A DNA stretch of 64,000 bases from Nocardia exalbida NBRC 100660 (GTDB lineage: Bacteria > Actinomycetota > Actinomycetes > Mycobacteriales > Mycobacteriaceae). The translations under genes were made by a program, and so were the position numbers. The stretch is from NCBI RefSeq assembly GCF_000308575.1, contig NZ_BAFZ01000099.1, forward strand, positions 1 to 64,000, written 5' to 3'. The stretch's first letter is position 1. Each line of letters begins with the position of its first letter. The notes below the pieces were generated by a model. That model made no database searches. It saw only the letters and a list, made by a program, of their open reading frames with translations, and was not told the DNA's origin. Positions 47,959 to 56,464 of the stretch are shown in pieces.

Positions 47959-49188
47959 CTACGTAGTCCGCGCGGAGCCCTCGGTTGTCACGCGCGTTTC
48001 CTCATCCACGTCCGATTCGGCATGCCGGGGCCCGAAGCGGATGATCCAGAGGTAGAACACCACGACGCCGAGTACGTCGACGGCGCCGAGCCAGGCGAGT
48101 ACCCCGGGGCGCGAGATGGTCCAGATCGAATCCTGGAAGAACGACAGCACCCACGGCACACCGACCAACATCGTCACCAGCCAGTACCCCGCCAGGATCC
48201 GCGCGCCGGGCGCCCGGCGCAGCGGCCCGTAGACCAGCCAGAGCACCGCGGGCAGCAGCCACACCCAGTGATGCGACCAGGAGATCGGCGAGACCATCAG
48301 CCCGAACAGCTGCACCACGATCAGCGTGCCGAGCCGGTCGTCCCGGCCGAGCGCGCGCCAAGCCAGCAACGCCAGCACCGCGACCACGAGCACGGCCGCG
48401 ATCCACCACGGACCGGACTCCACGTCGTAGCCGAGGATCCGGCTGAGTGTGCCGCGCAGCGACTGATTCCACACCGAACCCACCGGGCCGATCCGGTCGG
48501 CGTCCCCGAGCAGCGTGCCGAAGTACCGGCGCGCCTCGGCGGGCGCGATCAAGAAGCTCAGCCCCACCGTCGCGCCGAAGACCACCGCCGACCACACCAC
48601 GGTTGCCCAGCGCCCGCGCGCGACGAAGTAGAGGCCGGTGATCGCGGGCGTCAACTTGATGCCCGCGACGATCCCGACCAGTCCGCCGGAGATCCACCAC
48701 CGCGAACTGCGCACCGCGAGCATCCCACCCAGCACCAGGAAGACATTGACCTGGCCGTAGTCCATCGTGGTTCGCACCGGTTCCAGCCACAGCCCCAGCG
48801 CGGTCCAGCCGACGGTCGCGGCCCGCCACTGCGGCGTCCGCAGCCGCTGCGCACCGAAGATCAGCTCGAGACTGATGTGCACCACCGCGTACAGCGCCGC
48901 GGCGATGGCCAGCAGCCAGGCCACCGCGACCATGGTGAACGGCAGATAGTGCAGCGGGAAGAACACCAGCGCCGCGAACGGCGGATAGGTGAACGGCAAC
49001 GGGAAGTCCGGGGTCTTCTCCGCGTAGGTGAAGTCGTAGAGCTGATCGGTCAGCAGCGCGGCCGACCCACCGACGTAGACGTGCAGGTCGACGAGGTTCA
49101 TCCCGTTCGGAGACAGCAGCATCCAGAGCAACCGGGCCAGCACGGACAGGCCCAGCACCGACAAAGCCCATCGGAGGTGACGATTCAA
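47959..49188 (-). CDS. pimE: Polyprenol-phosphate mannosyltransferase PimE (GT87)
   Basis: Integral membrane alpha-1,2-mannosyltransferase that adds the fifth mannose to phosphatidylinositol mannosides on the periplasmic side, 409 aa with ~10-11 transmembrane helices. The essential-aspartate motif NLVDLHVY has Asp34, the position expected for the GT-C catalytic loop after helix 1; WSHHWVWLLPAV near the C-terminus is also family-typical. TTG 49188 is the only close start in frame. It is convergent with phhB. Confidence 0.85.
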   Translation of the reverse strand: MNRHLRWALSVLGLSVLARLLWMLLSPNGMNLVDLHVYVGGSAALLTDQLYDFTYAEKTPDFPLPFTYPPFAALVFFPLHYLPFTMVAVAWLLAIAAALYAVVHISLELIFGAQRLRTPQWRAATVGWTALGLWLEPVRTTMDYGQVNVFLVLGGMLAVRSSRWWISGGLVGIVAGIKLTPAITGLYFVARGRWATVVWSAVVFGATVGLSFLIAPAEARRYFGTLLGDADRIGPVGSVWNQSLRGTLSRILGYDVESGPWWIAAVLVVAVLALLAWRALGRDDRLGTLIVVQLFGLMVSPISWSHHWVWLLPAVLWLVYGPLRRAPGARILAGYWLVTMLVGVPWVLSFFQDSIWTISRPGVLAWLGAVDVLGVVVFYLWIIRFGPRHAESDVDEETRVTTEGSARTT

Positions 49189-49508
49189 ATCGCTGGCTTT
49201 CGGTTCGAGTGCGGTGCGTCGGTCGGCACGCCCGGACTTGGATGTTCTGGCGACAGCGCGGACGGCAACGATTAGATTAACCGCAGCGCGCTTCCGGTCG
49301 GCTCCACCCTCGAACCATCGGTAACATTCGCATCAAATTTCACACCAGTAACATCAGGGCGCGGTATGTTCTGCTAACACTGATCGTCCACGGCGCCTTC
49401 CGGACGCCGCGGCTGTACACATAGCCGCAATGTCCCTAGAGTGACCCCCGAAACGATGGCTTTTAGCAATCGAACCCAGATGTACCCGAGGTAAGGACGG
49501 CCAGACCA
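49189..49508. other. Divergent intergenic region upstream of Rv1157c-like gene and pimE
   Basis: 320 nt holding promoters for both genes. GTAACAT repeats at 49321 and 49350 and GCTAACA at 49373 resemble the GTAAC elements seen at 1529-1578; a TATGTT at 49364 could be a -10. No gene is seen. Confidence 0.35.
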
Positions 49509-50309
49509 GTGCTTCGCACCCGAGGATCGCGGATCGCATTGTCCGCGCTCGCCATCGCGGCGAGCGCCACGCTCGCCGCGCCGACGACAGCAATCGCGGC
49601 CCCCGCGACCGCCCCCGCGGCGCTCACGAACAGCGTTCCCATGGTTCCCGAAGGTGTTCCGGTGGATGCGCTGGCCGCGCTCGCCCCAGCAATCGTCGGC
49701 GCCGTCGCGGGCCCGGCGGATATCGCCGGCCCCGGCGGGATCGCAGGCCCGCAGTCGGCCATCCTGGATCAGGCCCGCAAGCTGCTGGCCACCTTGAACC
49801 TGCCGCCGCAGATCAAGTCGACACTGGAACGGATCATCACCTTCCTCGACGGCAGCGGCGGCGGTGGTCCCGAGGTGCCGCAGGACGGCCCGGCGATCGC
49901 GCAGTTCCTGTACCCGACCATCGGCAAGGGCTGCATCGGCCCGGGCGCCGACTCGGTGGGCACCGCCCTGGCCGTCCCCGGCCCGGCCACGCTGCCGCCG
50001 CCCGGCCCGAGCGCCGGTCAGACCGGGTTCGTCTTCACCGCCCTCGGCACCAAGTCGCCGACGCCGGTGCAGAATCCGCCGATGACGGTGCAGTGGCTGA
50101 ACCTGGACACCCGTCAGTCCGGCGTCCTGCCGCTGACCGACGAGGCCAAGATCAACCCGGACGGCCCCGCCACGCTGTCGGCGATCGCCGACACGGGCTT
50201 CGGCCGCGTCGTCGCGGTCGTCTCCGGCTCGCTGACCACGAAGTCCGGTGACGCCGAGGCGCGGACCTGCTCGTTCCTGCCGACGCTCGGATTCTTCACC
50301 GTAGGCTGA
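49509..50309 (+). CDS. Secreted Ala/Pro-rich protein (Rv1157c-like)
   Basis: 266-aa exported protein with an N-terminal signal (RIALSALAIAASATLAAPTTAIA) and an Ala/Pro/Gly-rich middle (~32-110). The C-terminal part has an ordered region with two conserved cysteines (GKGCIGPGAD and EARTCSFLP, likely a disulfide). Rv1157c of M. tuberculosis has similar composition and neighbourhood. Function unknown, extracellular or wall-associated. GTG 49509 is the start; a 13-bp hairpin terminator follows. Confidence 0.72.
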   Translation: MLRTRGSRIALSALAIAASATLAAPTTAIAAPATAPAALTNSVPMVPEGVPVDALAALAPAIVGAVAGPADIAGPGGIAGPQSAILDQARKLLATLNLPPQIKSTLERIITFLDGSGGGGPEVPQDGPAIAQFLYPTIGKGCIGPGADSVGTALAVPGPATLPPPGPSAGQTGFVFTALGTKSPTPVQNPPMTVQWLNLDTRQSGVLPLTDEAKINPDGPATLSAIADTGFGRVVAVVSGSLTTKSGDAEARTCSFLPTLGFFTVG

Positions 50310-50318
50310 GCTTTCGAT

Positions 50319-50353
50319 CGCGGGCGGCGACTCCATCGGGGTCGCCGCCCGCG
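50319..50353 (+). terminator. Perfect 13-bp hairpin after Rv1157c-like gene
   Basis: CGCGGGCGGCGAC (50319-50331) pairs perfectly with 50341-50353 around a 9-nt loop, 10 nt past the stop. No U-tract. Confidence 0.65.
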
Positions 50354-50438
50354 GTCGTTCCGGGGAAGCCCGCGACAACCTCGAACGGATCCGCCGCGCC
50401 GCCCCACGAGCCGTCCGGACTGTGGTAGACCGCTAAGT

Positions 50439-50798
50439 ATGGCGACCATCGATCATTCGATACGCACGGCACATTCGATCCGCAGCAGACGCTCGCATCG
50501 CTCGATCCTGTCTTTCCGCTCGGAGGGGTCGATCCTGTCCATCGGGTCGGCCTACTCGGTCCTGTCCATCGGCAGCGTGGGTTCGGTGCTGTCGATCGGG
50601 TCCGTCGGCTCGGTCGGGTCGGCGATCTCCTCGTTCTCGCTCGCCAGCCTCGGTTCCGCGTTCTCCGGCCTGTCCCGGTGGTCGCTGTTCTCCTGGCTCG
50701 GCAACCACGAAGCCCCGGACAGCCGCCCTACCCTGCGCGTCGTCCCGGACGACGAACCCGACCTGCGCGTCACCCCGATAAGCCACTGCCAGACGTAG
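50439..50798 (+). CDS. Ser/Gly/Ile repeat protein
   Basis: 119 aa. Residues ~23-80 are an array of S-[IV]-L-S-I-G-S units (SILSIGS, SVLSIGS) spaced by short SV/GS steps, then SAISSFSLASLGSAFSGLS. An Arg/His-rich head precedes and an acidic tail follows. A stacked beta-helix or amyloid-like solenoid is compatible with the repeat pattern. No signal peptide. I have seen this repeat type in other Actinobacteria, unnamed. Convergent with the DUF1906 gene. Confidence 0.6.
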   Translation: MATIDHSIRTAHSIRSRRSHRSILSFRSEGSILSIGSAYSVLSIGSVGSVLSIGSVGSVGSAISSFSLASLGSAFSGLSRWSLFSWLGNHEAPDSRPTLRVVPDDEPDLRVTPISHCQT

Positions 50799-50813
50799 CG
50801 GCGCTCGGTCGCG

Positions 50814-51527
50814 TCACCACTGCCCGTACTCGGGTGTGAGCACGTTGTTCACATCGATCCCCACCCCGTCGATGGACTGCTTGTCGATCTCGAACTGGTG
50901 CAGGTGGGCGGCCGGGTGCACGAAACCTTTGGGTGTGCCCCAGTTGTGCTGCCAGTACCAGGCGCCCAAGCCCGCGGTGCGGGCCAGCTCGATGGTCGGG
51001 GCGTTCGCGTAGACGCCGGTGTTCCCCTGACCGAGCACGGCCTGCCAGCCCAGCAGGTACGGCGCGATCATGGTGGCGAAGTCGACCGCGGAGGGGTTGT
51101 CGTCGATGGACGCGTAGATGGGCACGTTGTCCGGACCACCGGCGGCGCGATGCAACGCGAGCCCGCGCTCGGCGTGCCGCTTGCCCGCCTCCAGCCCGCC
51201 GCGCCAGTCCGCGGTCGGGCCCTTGCCGAACTGGTAGCACGAGACGATCTGCAGACCGACCGCTTTGAGATCGTCGACTTCGGCGGATCGCAGCGGTTTT
51301 CCCGCCATCCACTCCGCGCCCGGCCTGCGGTCGGACACGTAACGGATCACGCCGACATGTCCGGCGTCGCGGATCGCCGCGGCCGAGGGGACGCCACCCG
51401 CGTAATCGATCAGGGTGCCGAGCGAGGGCCGCGCGGCGGCGGGAGCTGCCGCCGCGGTGACGCCGACCACGGCCGCCGCGGCCGCGTAGGCGAACAGATC
51501 ACGCCGGGACACCGGAATGGAACGCAT
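50814..51527 (-). CDS. Tat-exported DUF1906 glycoside-hydrolase-like protein
   Basis: 237 aa. The N-terminus MRSIPVSRRDLFAYAAAAAV is a twin-arginine signal (SRRDLF plus hydrophobic stretch, AxA cleavage). The mature part is DUF1906, a GH25-like TIM-barrel: TLIDYAGGVPSAAAIRDAG, GVIRYVSDRRPGAEW, VSCYQFGKGPTADW, YASIDDNPS and YANAPTIELAR, then WYWQHNWG and VHPAAHLHQFEID. Rv2525c is a Tat substrate of this family that affects wall or beta-lactam sensitivity. ATG 51527 is preferred over an upstream frame without signal features. Confidence 0.87.
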   Translation of the reverse strand: MRSIPVSRRDLFAYAAAAAVVGVTAAAAPAAARPSLGTLIDYAGGVPSAAAIRDAGHVGVIRYVSDRRPGAEWMAGKPLRSAEVDDLKAVGLQIVSCYQFGKGPTADWRGGLEAGKRHAERGLALHRAAGGPDNVPIYASIDDNPSAVDFATMIAPYLLGWQAVLGQGNTGVYANAPTIELARTAGLGAWYWQHNWGTPKGFVHPAAHLHQFEIDKQSIDGVGIDVNNVLTPEYGQW

Positions 51528-51703
51528 CGTCGACTCCTTCGCGCAATCCCGACCTGGAAGAGCAGCGTGCCCGGCGCACCTTCCCCAAATCACCGTGCGC
51601 CGGGAGCCTCGAACGTGAACTCATTTCACCACATTCACATTAGAACCGCTAGACCCAGGAGAAACACGTTTCACATTCGCCACACTGGCCGCAGGTCATC
51701 GGG

Positions 51704-52831
51704 TCAGGCGACGCCGTCGATCCGCGCGGCCACGTCGATGGTGCGCATCGCGGGATCGGCCAGTTCTCTGCGGATCACCGCCGCCACCTGTGCGACGACC
51801 TGTTTCTTTATCCCGGCGAGCGCACCGAGGGCGGCCGCCCGCACACCTTGCGCGGTGAACTCCATCCGGATGTCGGCGGGGTCCGGCGGCGGCACGTCGA
51901 TCACCACGCGCAAGGGGTCGGCGGCGCGGGCGGTGAGCGCCAACGGCACCTCGACGTCGGCGCGATAGCGATTCGCTTTCAGCACGTCCACCGTGATGTC
52001 CAGGCTTACCGGCAGCGTCAGGTCGAACGCGACCGGATCCGCCGACCGGTCAGCCAGCCGCGGCATGCGGACCGCTCCCCGGACGGTCACGACGGCACCG
52101 GCGCGCGGCCCCGTCCGCAGCGGCCCGACTTCGATCGGCCTGCCCGCCAACCGTTCGACCACGTCGGACACCCGTTCGCGCGTCACGATGCGGGAGAAGA
52201 ACCGATGCCCGAACTCGCCGTAACCGATCCAGTCGAACGCGATCCGGTCCCGGTGCGGCGAGCGTGCACCGGCCACCATGGCCTCGACGTCGAACACCAG
52301 GTTCCGGCGGGTCTGCGGATCGGCCAGCATGGCGTTCACCCGGGACGCGACCTCCCGCTGCACCACCCCCGCGATGGGGTCGAGCAGCCATTCCCATGCC
52401 GACTCCACCGCTTGGGCGCGCAGGACGAAGCTGATGTCACGCTGGGTGATCGGCGGGATGTCGATGACGATGAGCACGGGCTCGGCGGTGCGGGCGTGCA
52501 GCGTCAGATCGATCTCGGCCCTGGCCTCCAGCCGCAGTTTCCGGCCACCGAGCAGCACTTTGAGGGTGAGCGACACCGGGACGGTCACGGCGAAGGTCAC
52601 CGGGGGACCGCTGTGCAGGACGCGCGGGGCGCCGACCTTGCCCTCGGCGACGAAACCCGCGAGTCCGGCCGGGCCGATCGAGACCGGGCCGATGGTCAAG
52701 CCGCGGCCCGTCATACCGGAGATGGCGGATTCGATGCGAGCGGCGTTCACGGCGTGCGTGACGAAACGCTCGCCGAACTCGGCGTAGTCGATCCAGGCTG
52801 GCGCACTACTCGATTCGTCGGTCGGATGCAT
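51704..52831 (-). CDS. Internally duplicated protein of unknown fold
   Basis: 375 aa from ATG 52831. Two tandem copies of a ~175-residue module are visible: WIDYAEFGERFVTHAVNAAR (starting ~14) against FDWIGYGEFGHRFFSRIVTR (~198), both followed by RLxxGP-type text (IGPVSIGPAG and VGPLRTGPRAG), a strand pair ending LTLPVSLDITVDV/VTVPVSLTLKVLL, an IDIPP motif (IDIPPITQRDI/IDVPPPDPADI) and a C-terminal helix with EVASRVNAMLADP/AVIRRELADPA. No signal peptide or transmembrane helix. TULIP-like lipid binding is one possibility; no named family is claimed. Confidence 0.65.
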   Translation of the reverse strand: MHPTDESSSAPAWIDYAEFGERFVTHAVNAARIESAISGMTGRGLTIGPVSIGPAGLAGFVAEGKVGAPRVLHSGPPVTFAVTVPVSLTLKVLLGGRKLRLEARAEIDLTLHARTAEPVLIVIDIPPITQRDISFVLRAQAVESAWEWLLDPIAGVVQREVASRVNAMLADPQTRRNLVFDVEAMVAGARSPHRDRIAFDWIGYGEFGHRFFSRIVTRERVSDVVERLAGRPIEVGPLRTGPRAGAVVTVRGAVRMPRLADRSADPVAFDLTLPVSLDITVDVLKANRYRADVEVPLALTARAADPLRVVIDVPPPDPADIRMEFTAQGVRAAALGALAGIKKQVVAQVAAVIRRELADPAMRTIDVAARIDGVA

Positions 52832-53061
52832 CAGTAGTTCCGGAACCCTCACCTCTCGATGGACACCCGACACGGTACGCGACCGATCTTGTCCCGCCCC
52901 GGAACGCGCTGGCCAGCCCGGGATCCCCGTCCTGCCGATGAGGGGGAAGCAGGGCGGGGACCGGCGGCGGCGCTGCCGGGCGCCACCGTCTCCATCGTAG
53001 GACCATCGGGCACGCCGTTTCACCCGCATATCGGACAGATTCCGCTCCGCGGGAGTGATCT

Positions 53062-53664
53062 TCACAATCGCCCGAGACCGACCACTCCCGTCACGTCCTC
53101 CAGCGTGAAGCGGTGGATCCGGATCCCGCCGTACTCGTTGCCACCGATCGTGGTCACCTCGCCGCCATCGGCCCGCAGGACGATGTTCGTATGCTGCCCG
53201 AACGGACTGGAATCCCGGTACAGCAGCACGTCACCGGTCCGCGGTCGATAGCCCGAGCCGATCGGTTCGAACCGGCCGACGCTCTCGTAGTACTCCTGCA
53301 ACGTGTAGACACCCGGAATCCGCCAGGAGCCCGAATTGGGGTTGGCCAGTGCCACACCCGCCTCGCGCAGCACCCAGCTGACGAAATCGGCGCACCACGC
53401 CTCCTCGACACCTTCCGCGTATTTCGTGCCCGCGCCCGGATCGGCGAACTCGCGCTCGGCGATCGCGACGATTCCGGCCTGGGTGGCGTCCAGCGCCGAA
53501 CGGTCCAGCGCGGGGAACTCGGTGAGACGCTCACCCACGACCGCTCGGCGGTCGGCGCGGTCCTGCCACCAGAGGGCCCCGGTGATCCCGGCGCCGACCA
53601 CACCGAGCAGCACCAATGCGAGCGCGATCCACCGCCCTGATCGCCCTTCTGGCCGCTGTGCCAT
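53062..53664 (-). CDS. CHAP-domain peptidoglycan hydrolase, membrane-anchored
   Basis: 200 aa from ATG 53664 with GGGGGAG just upstream. One transmembrane helix (~12-33) anchors an extracytoplasmic CHAP (NlpC/P60-like) amidase/endopeptidase. Catalytic Cys91 (WCADFVSWVL) and His158 (FGQHTNIVLR), with Asn176/Glu177 in GGNEYGG as the third polar residue. A disease of substrate cannot be assigned; the domain cuts peptide or amide bonds in peptidoglycan. It is divergent from the osmoprotectant ABC operon. Confidence 0.85.
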   Translation of the reverse strand: MAQRPEGRSGRWIALALVLLGVVGAGITGALWWQDRADRRAVVGERLTEFPALDRSALDATQAGIVAIAEREFADPGAGTKYAEGVEEAWCADFVSWVLREAGVALANPNSGSWRIPGVYTLQEYYESVGRFEPIGSGYRPRTGDVLLYRDSSPFGQHTNIVLRADGGEVTTIGGNEYGGIRIHRFTLEDVTGVVGLGRL

Positions 53665-53884
53665 CGCTCCCCCGTTCATTTGTGTGATGCTGTTGTCGAG
53701 CCTATGGAATTCGACGCGCGAGGGTGCGCGACAGTTCCGGCGCCATCCGTCCGGTTTTCGGTGACCGAGCCGGAGGCAACCCGTACGAGCCGAAATCGCG
53801 TACGGCACCGGCGAAACCGCGCTAGTCTCCCGGGAGGCCGGCCGATGGGGAGGTACCGCCCTGGACACGCTGTGGACATTCATC

Positions 53885-54511
53885 GTGCACCGGCGGCATC
53901 AGTTGCTGGTCGACTCCTACCTGCACGTCTCGGCCGTGGTGCAATCGGTGCTGCTGGCCACGGTGGTCTCGGTGCTGATCGGGGTGCTGGTCTATCGCAG
54001 CCCGTTCGGCTCCTCGATCGCCTCCGCGCTGGCGGGCGCGGTGCTCACCGTTCCGTCGTTCGCGCTGCTCGGCCTGCTGATCCCGATCCTGGGCCTGGGC
54101 GTCGCGCCGACGATCACCGCGCTCGTGGTGTACGCACTGCTGCCGATTCTGCGCAACACCATCATCGGGCTCGCCTCGGTGGACCCGGCCGTGACCGATG
54201 CGGCCCGCGGGGTCGGGATGAACCGGCTCCGGGTGCTCGCCCGGATCGAATTGCCGCTGGCCTGGCCGGCGATCCTGACCGGAATGCGGGTGAGCACGCA
54301 ACTGATCATGGGAATTCTTGCCCTCGCCGCGTACGCCAAGGGTCCCGGGCTCGGCAACCTGATCTTCTCCGGTCTCGCGCGCCTCGGCAGCCCGAACGCG
54401 GTGCCGCAGGCCCTGGTCGGCACGCTCCTCGTCGTCGTGCTCGCACTCGTGCTCGACGCGATCTACGTCCTGATCGGACGGCTCACCACCTCGAGGGGAA
54501 TCCGTGACTGA
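53885..54511 (+). CDS. Osmoprotectant ABC transporter permease 1 (OpuCB/ProW type)
   Basis: 208-aa inner-membrane permease with ~5 helices and the BPD-transport motif (VDPAVTDAARGVGMNRLRVLARIELPLAWPAIL). It is the first gene of a permease-ATPase-permease-binding protein operon for choline, glycine betaine, carnitine or ergothioneine-type quaternary amines. GTG 53885 is the annotated start, but an in-frame CTG at 53861 sits 7 nt after GGGGAGG (53847-53853) and adds a plausible DTLWTFIV lead. The 4-bp overlap with the ATPase gene supports coupling. Confidence 0.88.
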   Translation: MHRRHQLLVDSYLHVSAVVQSVLLATVVSVLIGVLVYRSPFGSSIASALAGAVLTVPSFALLGLLIPILGLGVAPTITALVVYALLPILRNTIIGLASVDPAVTDAARGVGMNRLRVLARIELPLAWPAILTGMRVSTQLIMGILALAAYAKGPGLGNLIFSGLARLGSPNAVPQALVGTLLVVVLALVLDAIYVLIGRLTTSRGIRD

Positions 54512-55703
54512 GACCGAAACCCACGACAGCTCCGCGAGATCCGTCGTCTCCGGCGTCGAGATCGTGCTGCGTTCGGTGACCAAACACTATCCGGGACAGC
54601 GTGATCCGGCCGTGGACAACGTCTCGCTCACCATCCCGGCCGGCGAGATCGTGGTCCTGGTGGGACCGTCCGGCTGCGGCAAGACCACCACCATGCGGAT
54701 GATCAACCGGTTGATCGAACCCACCTCGGGCACCATCACGATCGATGGGCGCGACGCGGCCACGATCCATCCCGACCGATTGCGCCGCGGCATCGGCTAT
54801 TCGATCCAGCAGGCGGGACTGTTCCCGCATCTGACCGTCGCGAAGAACGTCGCGACCGTGCCGGGCCTGATCGGCTGGGACCGGCGGCGCATCGCGGCAC
54901 GGGTCGACGAGATGCTGGAACTGGTCGGCCTCGACCCGGACACCTTCCGCGACCGCTATCCCCGCCGGTTGTCCGGCGGCCAGCAGCAGCGCGTCGGTGT
55001 GGCCAGGGCGCTGGCGGCCGACCCGCCCGTGCTGCTGATGGACGAGCCGTTCGGCGCGGTCGATCCGATCACCCGCGGCTCGCTGCAGAACGAGCTGCTG
55101 CGCCTGCAAGGCGAACTCGGCAAGACGATCGTCTTCGTCACCCACGATTTCACCGAGGCGGTCAAGCTCGGCGATCGCATCGCCGTACTCGGTGACAAGT
55201 CCCGGATCCTGCAATACGACACGCCCGCGGCGATCCTGGCCGACCCCGCCGACGAGACGGTGGCCGGCTTCGTCGGCGCGGACGCCTCGCTCAAACAGCT
55301 CACCTTGACCCGGGTCGGGGACGTCGAACTCGGCGACTGCCCCACCGCCACCGAGCAGGACCCGGCCGGCACGCTGCGCGCCGCCCTCGCGGACCCGCAC
55401 CGGCCGTGGGCGCTGGTGCTGGACGGTCAGGGCCGTCCGCTCCGCTGGGTCTCGGCCGAGCACCTGGCGCACGCCGCCTCGCTGCGCGGCCTCGGATCAC
55501 CGGTGCCGGAGACGTTGTCGCTGAAATCGACGCTGCAGGACGCGCTGGAAGCCCTGCTGACGCATCAGAACGCGACCGCGGTGGTGACCGGACCGCGCGG
55601 CGAGTACGTCGGCCTGATCACCATCGACACGCTGATCGGCCACCTGTCGGCCCTGCGCGCCGAACACGGAGCGGACGGCGCAGCGCGGGACGAGGCGCCA
55701 TGA
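54504..55703 (+). CDS. Osmoprotectant ABC transporter ATPase (OpuCA/ProV type)
   Basis: 399-aa ATP-binding subunit. Walker A GPSGCGKTTT at ~54-61, Q-loop GYSIQQAGLFPHLTVAKNV, signature LSGGQQQRVGVARAL (~155), Walker B PVLLMDEPFGAVDPITR, switch His in VFVTHDF. The C-terminal third has CBS-pair-like sequence (LRWVSAEHLAHAASL, LTHQNATAVVTGPRGEYVGL and ITIDTLIG), which in OpuA senses ionic strength. GTG 54504 overlaps the preceding gene by 8 nt; ATGA overlap with the following gene. Confidence 0.92.
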   Translation: MTETETHDSSARSVVSGVEIVLRSVTKHYPGQRDPAVDNVSLTIPAGEIVVLVGPSGCGKTTTMRMINRLIEPTSGTITIDGRDAATIHPDRLRRGIGYSIQQAGLFPHLTVAKNVATVPGLIGWDRRRIAARVDEMLELVGLDPDTFRDRYPRRLSGGQQQRVGVARALAADPPVLLMDEPFGAVDPITRGSLQNELLRLQGELGKTIVFVTHDFTEAVKLGDRIAVLGDKSRILQYDTPAAILADPADETVAGFVGADASLKQLTLTRVGDVELGDCPTATEQDPAGTLRAALADPHRPWALVLDGQGRPLRWVSAEHLAHAASLRGLGSPVPETLSLKSTLQDALEALLTHQNATAVVTGPRGEYVGLITIDTLIGHLSALRAEHGADGAARDEAP

Positions 55704-56464
55704 CCACCGCCGTCGCGTCACCCGCCGCGCAGCGCAGGGCCGAGCGCATCCGTTTGCTCGTGCAGCCCGTGCTCGTGCTCGTGCTCACCGCCGGTGTGCT
55801 GGTGTGGGCGTTCGCCCGCGAACTCACCGTCACGCAGCGTGCGAGCCTGAACGCGGGCAACGTCGCGACCGTCACCTGGCAGCACGTGCTGATCACAGGG
55901 ACCGTGGTGCTGATCGTGCTCGCGGTGGCCGTCCCGCTGGGCACCCTGCTCACGAGACCGGGATTCCGGCGCCTCACACCGATCTTCGTGGGCATCGCGA
56001 ACATCGGCGCGGCCGCTCCTGCCATCGGACTGATCGTGCTGTTCTATCTGGCCACCCGGACCACCGGCTTCTGGATCGGCGTGGCGCCGATCGCGTTCTA
56101 CTCGCTGCTTCCGGTGCTGCGCAACACCATCCTGGGCTACCAGCAGGTCGACCGGACGCTCATCGACGCGGGCCGAGGTCAGGGGATGTCGGCCGTGACG
56201 GTGTTGCGCCGCATCGAATTCCCGCTCGCGGTGCCCTACATCCTCGCCGGGTTGCGCACCTCGCTGGTGCTCGCCGTCGGCACCGCGACGCTCTCGTTCC
56301 TGGTGAGCGCGGGCGGGCTCGGCATTCTGATCGACACCGGCTACAAATTGCGCGACAACGTCACCCTGGTGGTCGGCGCGGTGCTCGCGGTGGCGCTGGC
56401 CCTGCTGGTGGATTGGCTCGGCGCGCTCGCCGAAGAATTCCTCGGGCCCAGGGGGCTGAAATGA
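55700..56464 (+). CDS. Osmoprotectant ABC transporter permease 2
   Basis: 254-aa permease with six helices; APAIGLIVLFYLATRTTGFW and the EAA-like loop DRTLIDAGRGQGMSAVTVLR, then RRIEFPLAVPYILAGLRTSL. ATG 55700 overlaps the ATPase stop (ATGA). A second, longer permease with a different N-terminus from the first indicates a heterodimeric channel (OpuCB/OpuCD). Confidence 0.92.
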   Translation: MTTAVASPAAQRRAERIRLLVQPVLVLVLTAGVLVWAFARELTVTQRASLNAGNVATVTWQHVLITGTVVLIVLAVAVPLGTLLTRPGFRRLTPIFVGIANIGAAAPAIGLIVLFYLATRTTGFWIGVAPIAFYSLLPVLRNTILGYQQVDRTLIDAGRGQGMSAVTVLRRIEFPLAVPYILAGLRTSLVLAVGTATLSFLVSAGGLGILIDTGYKLRDNVTLVVGAVLAVALALLVDWLGALAEEFLGPRGLK

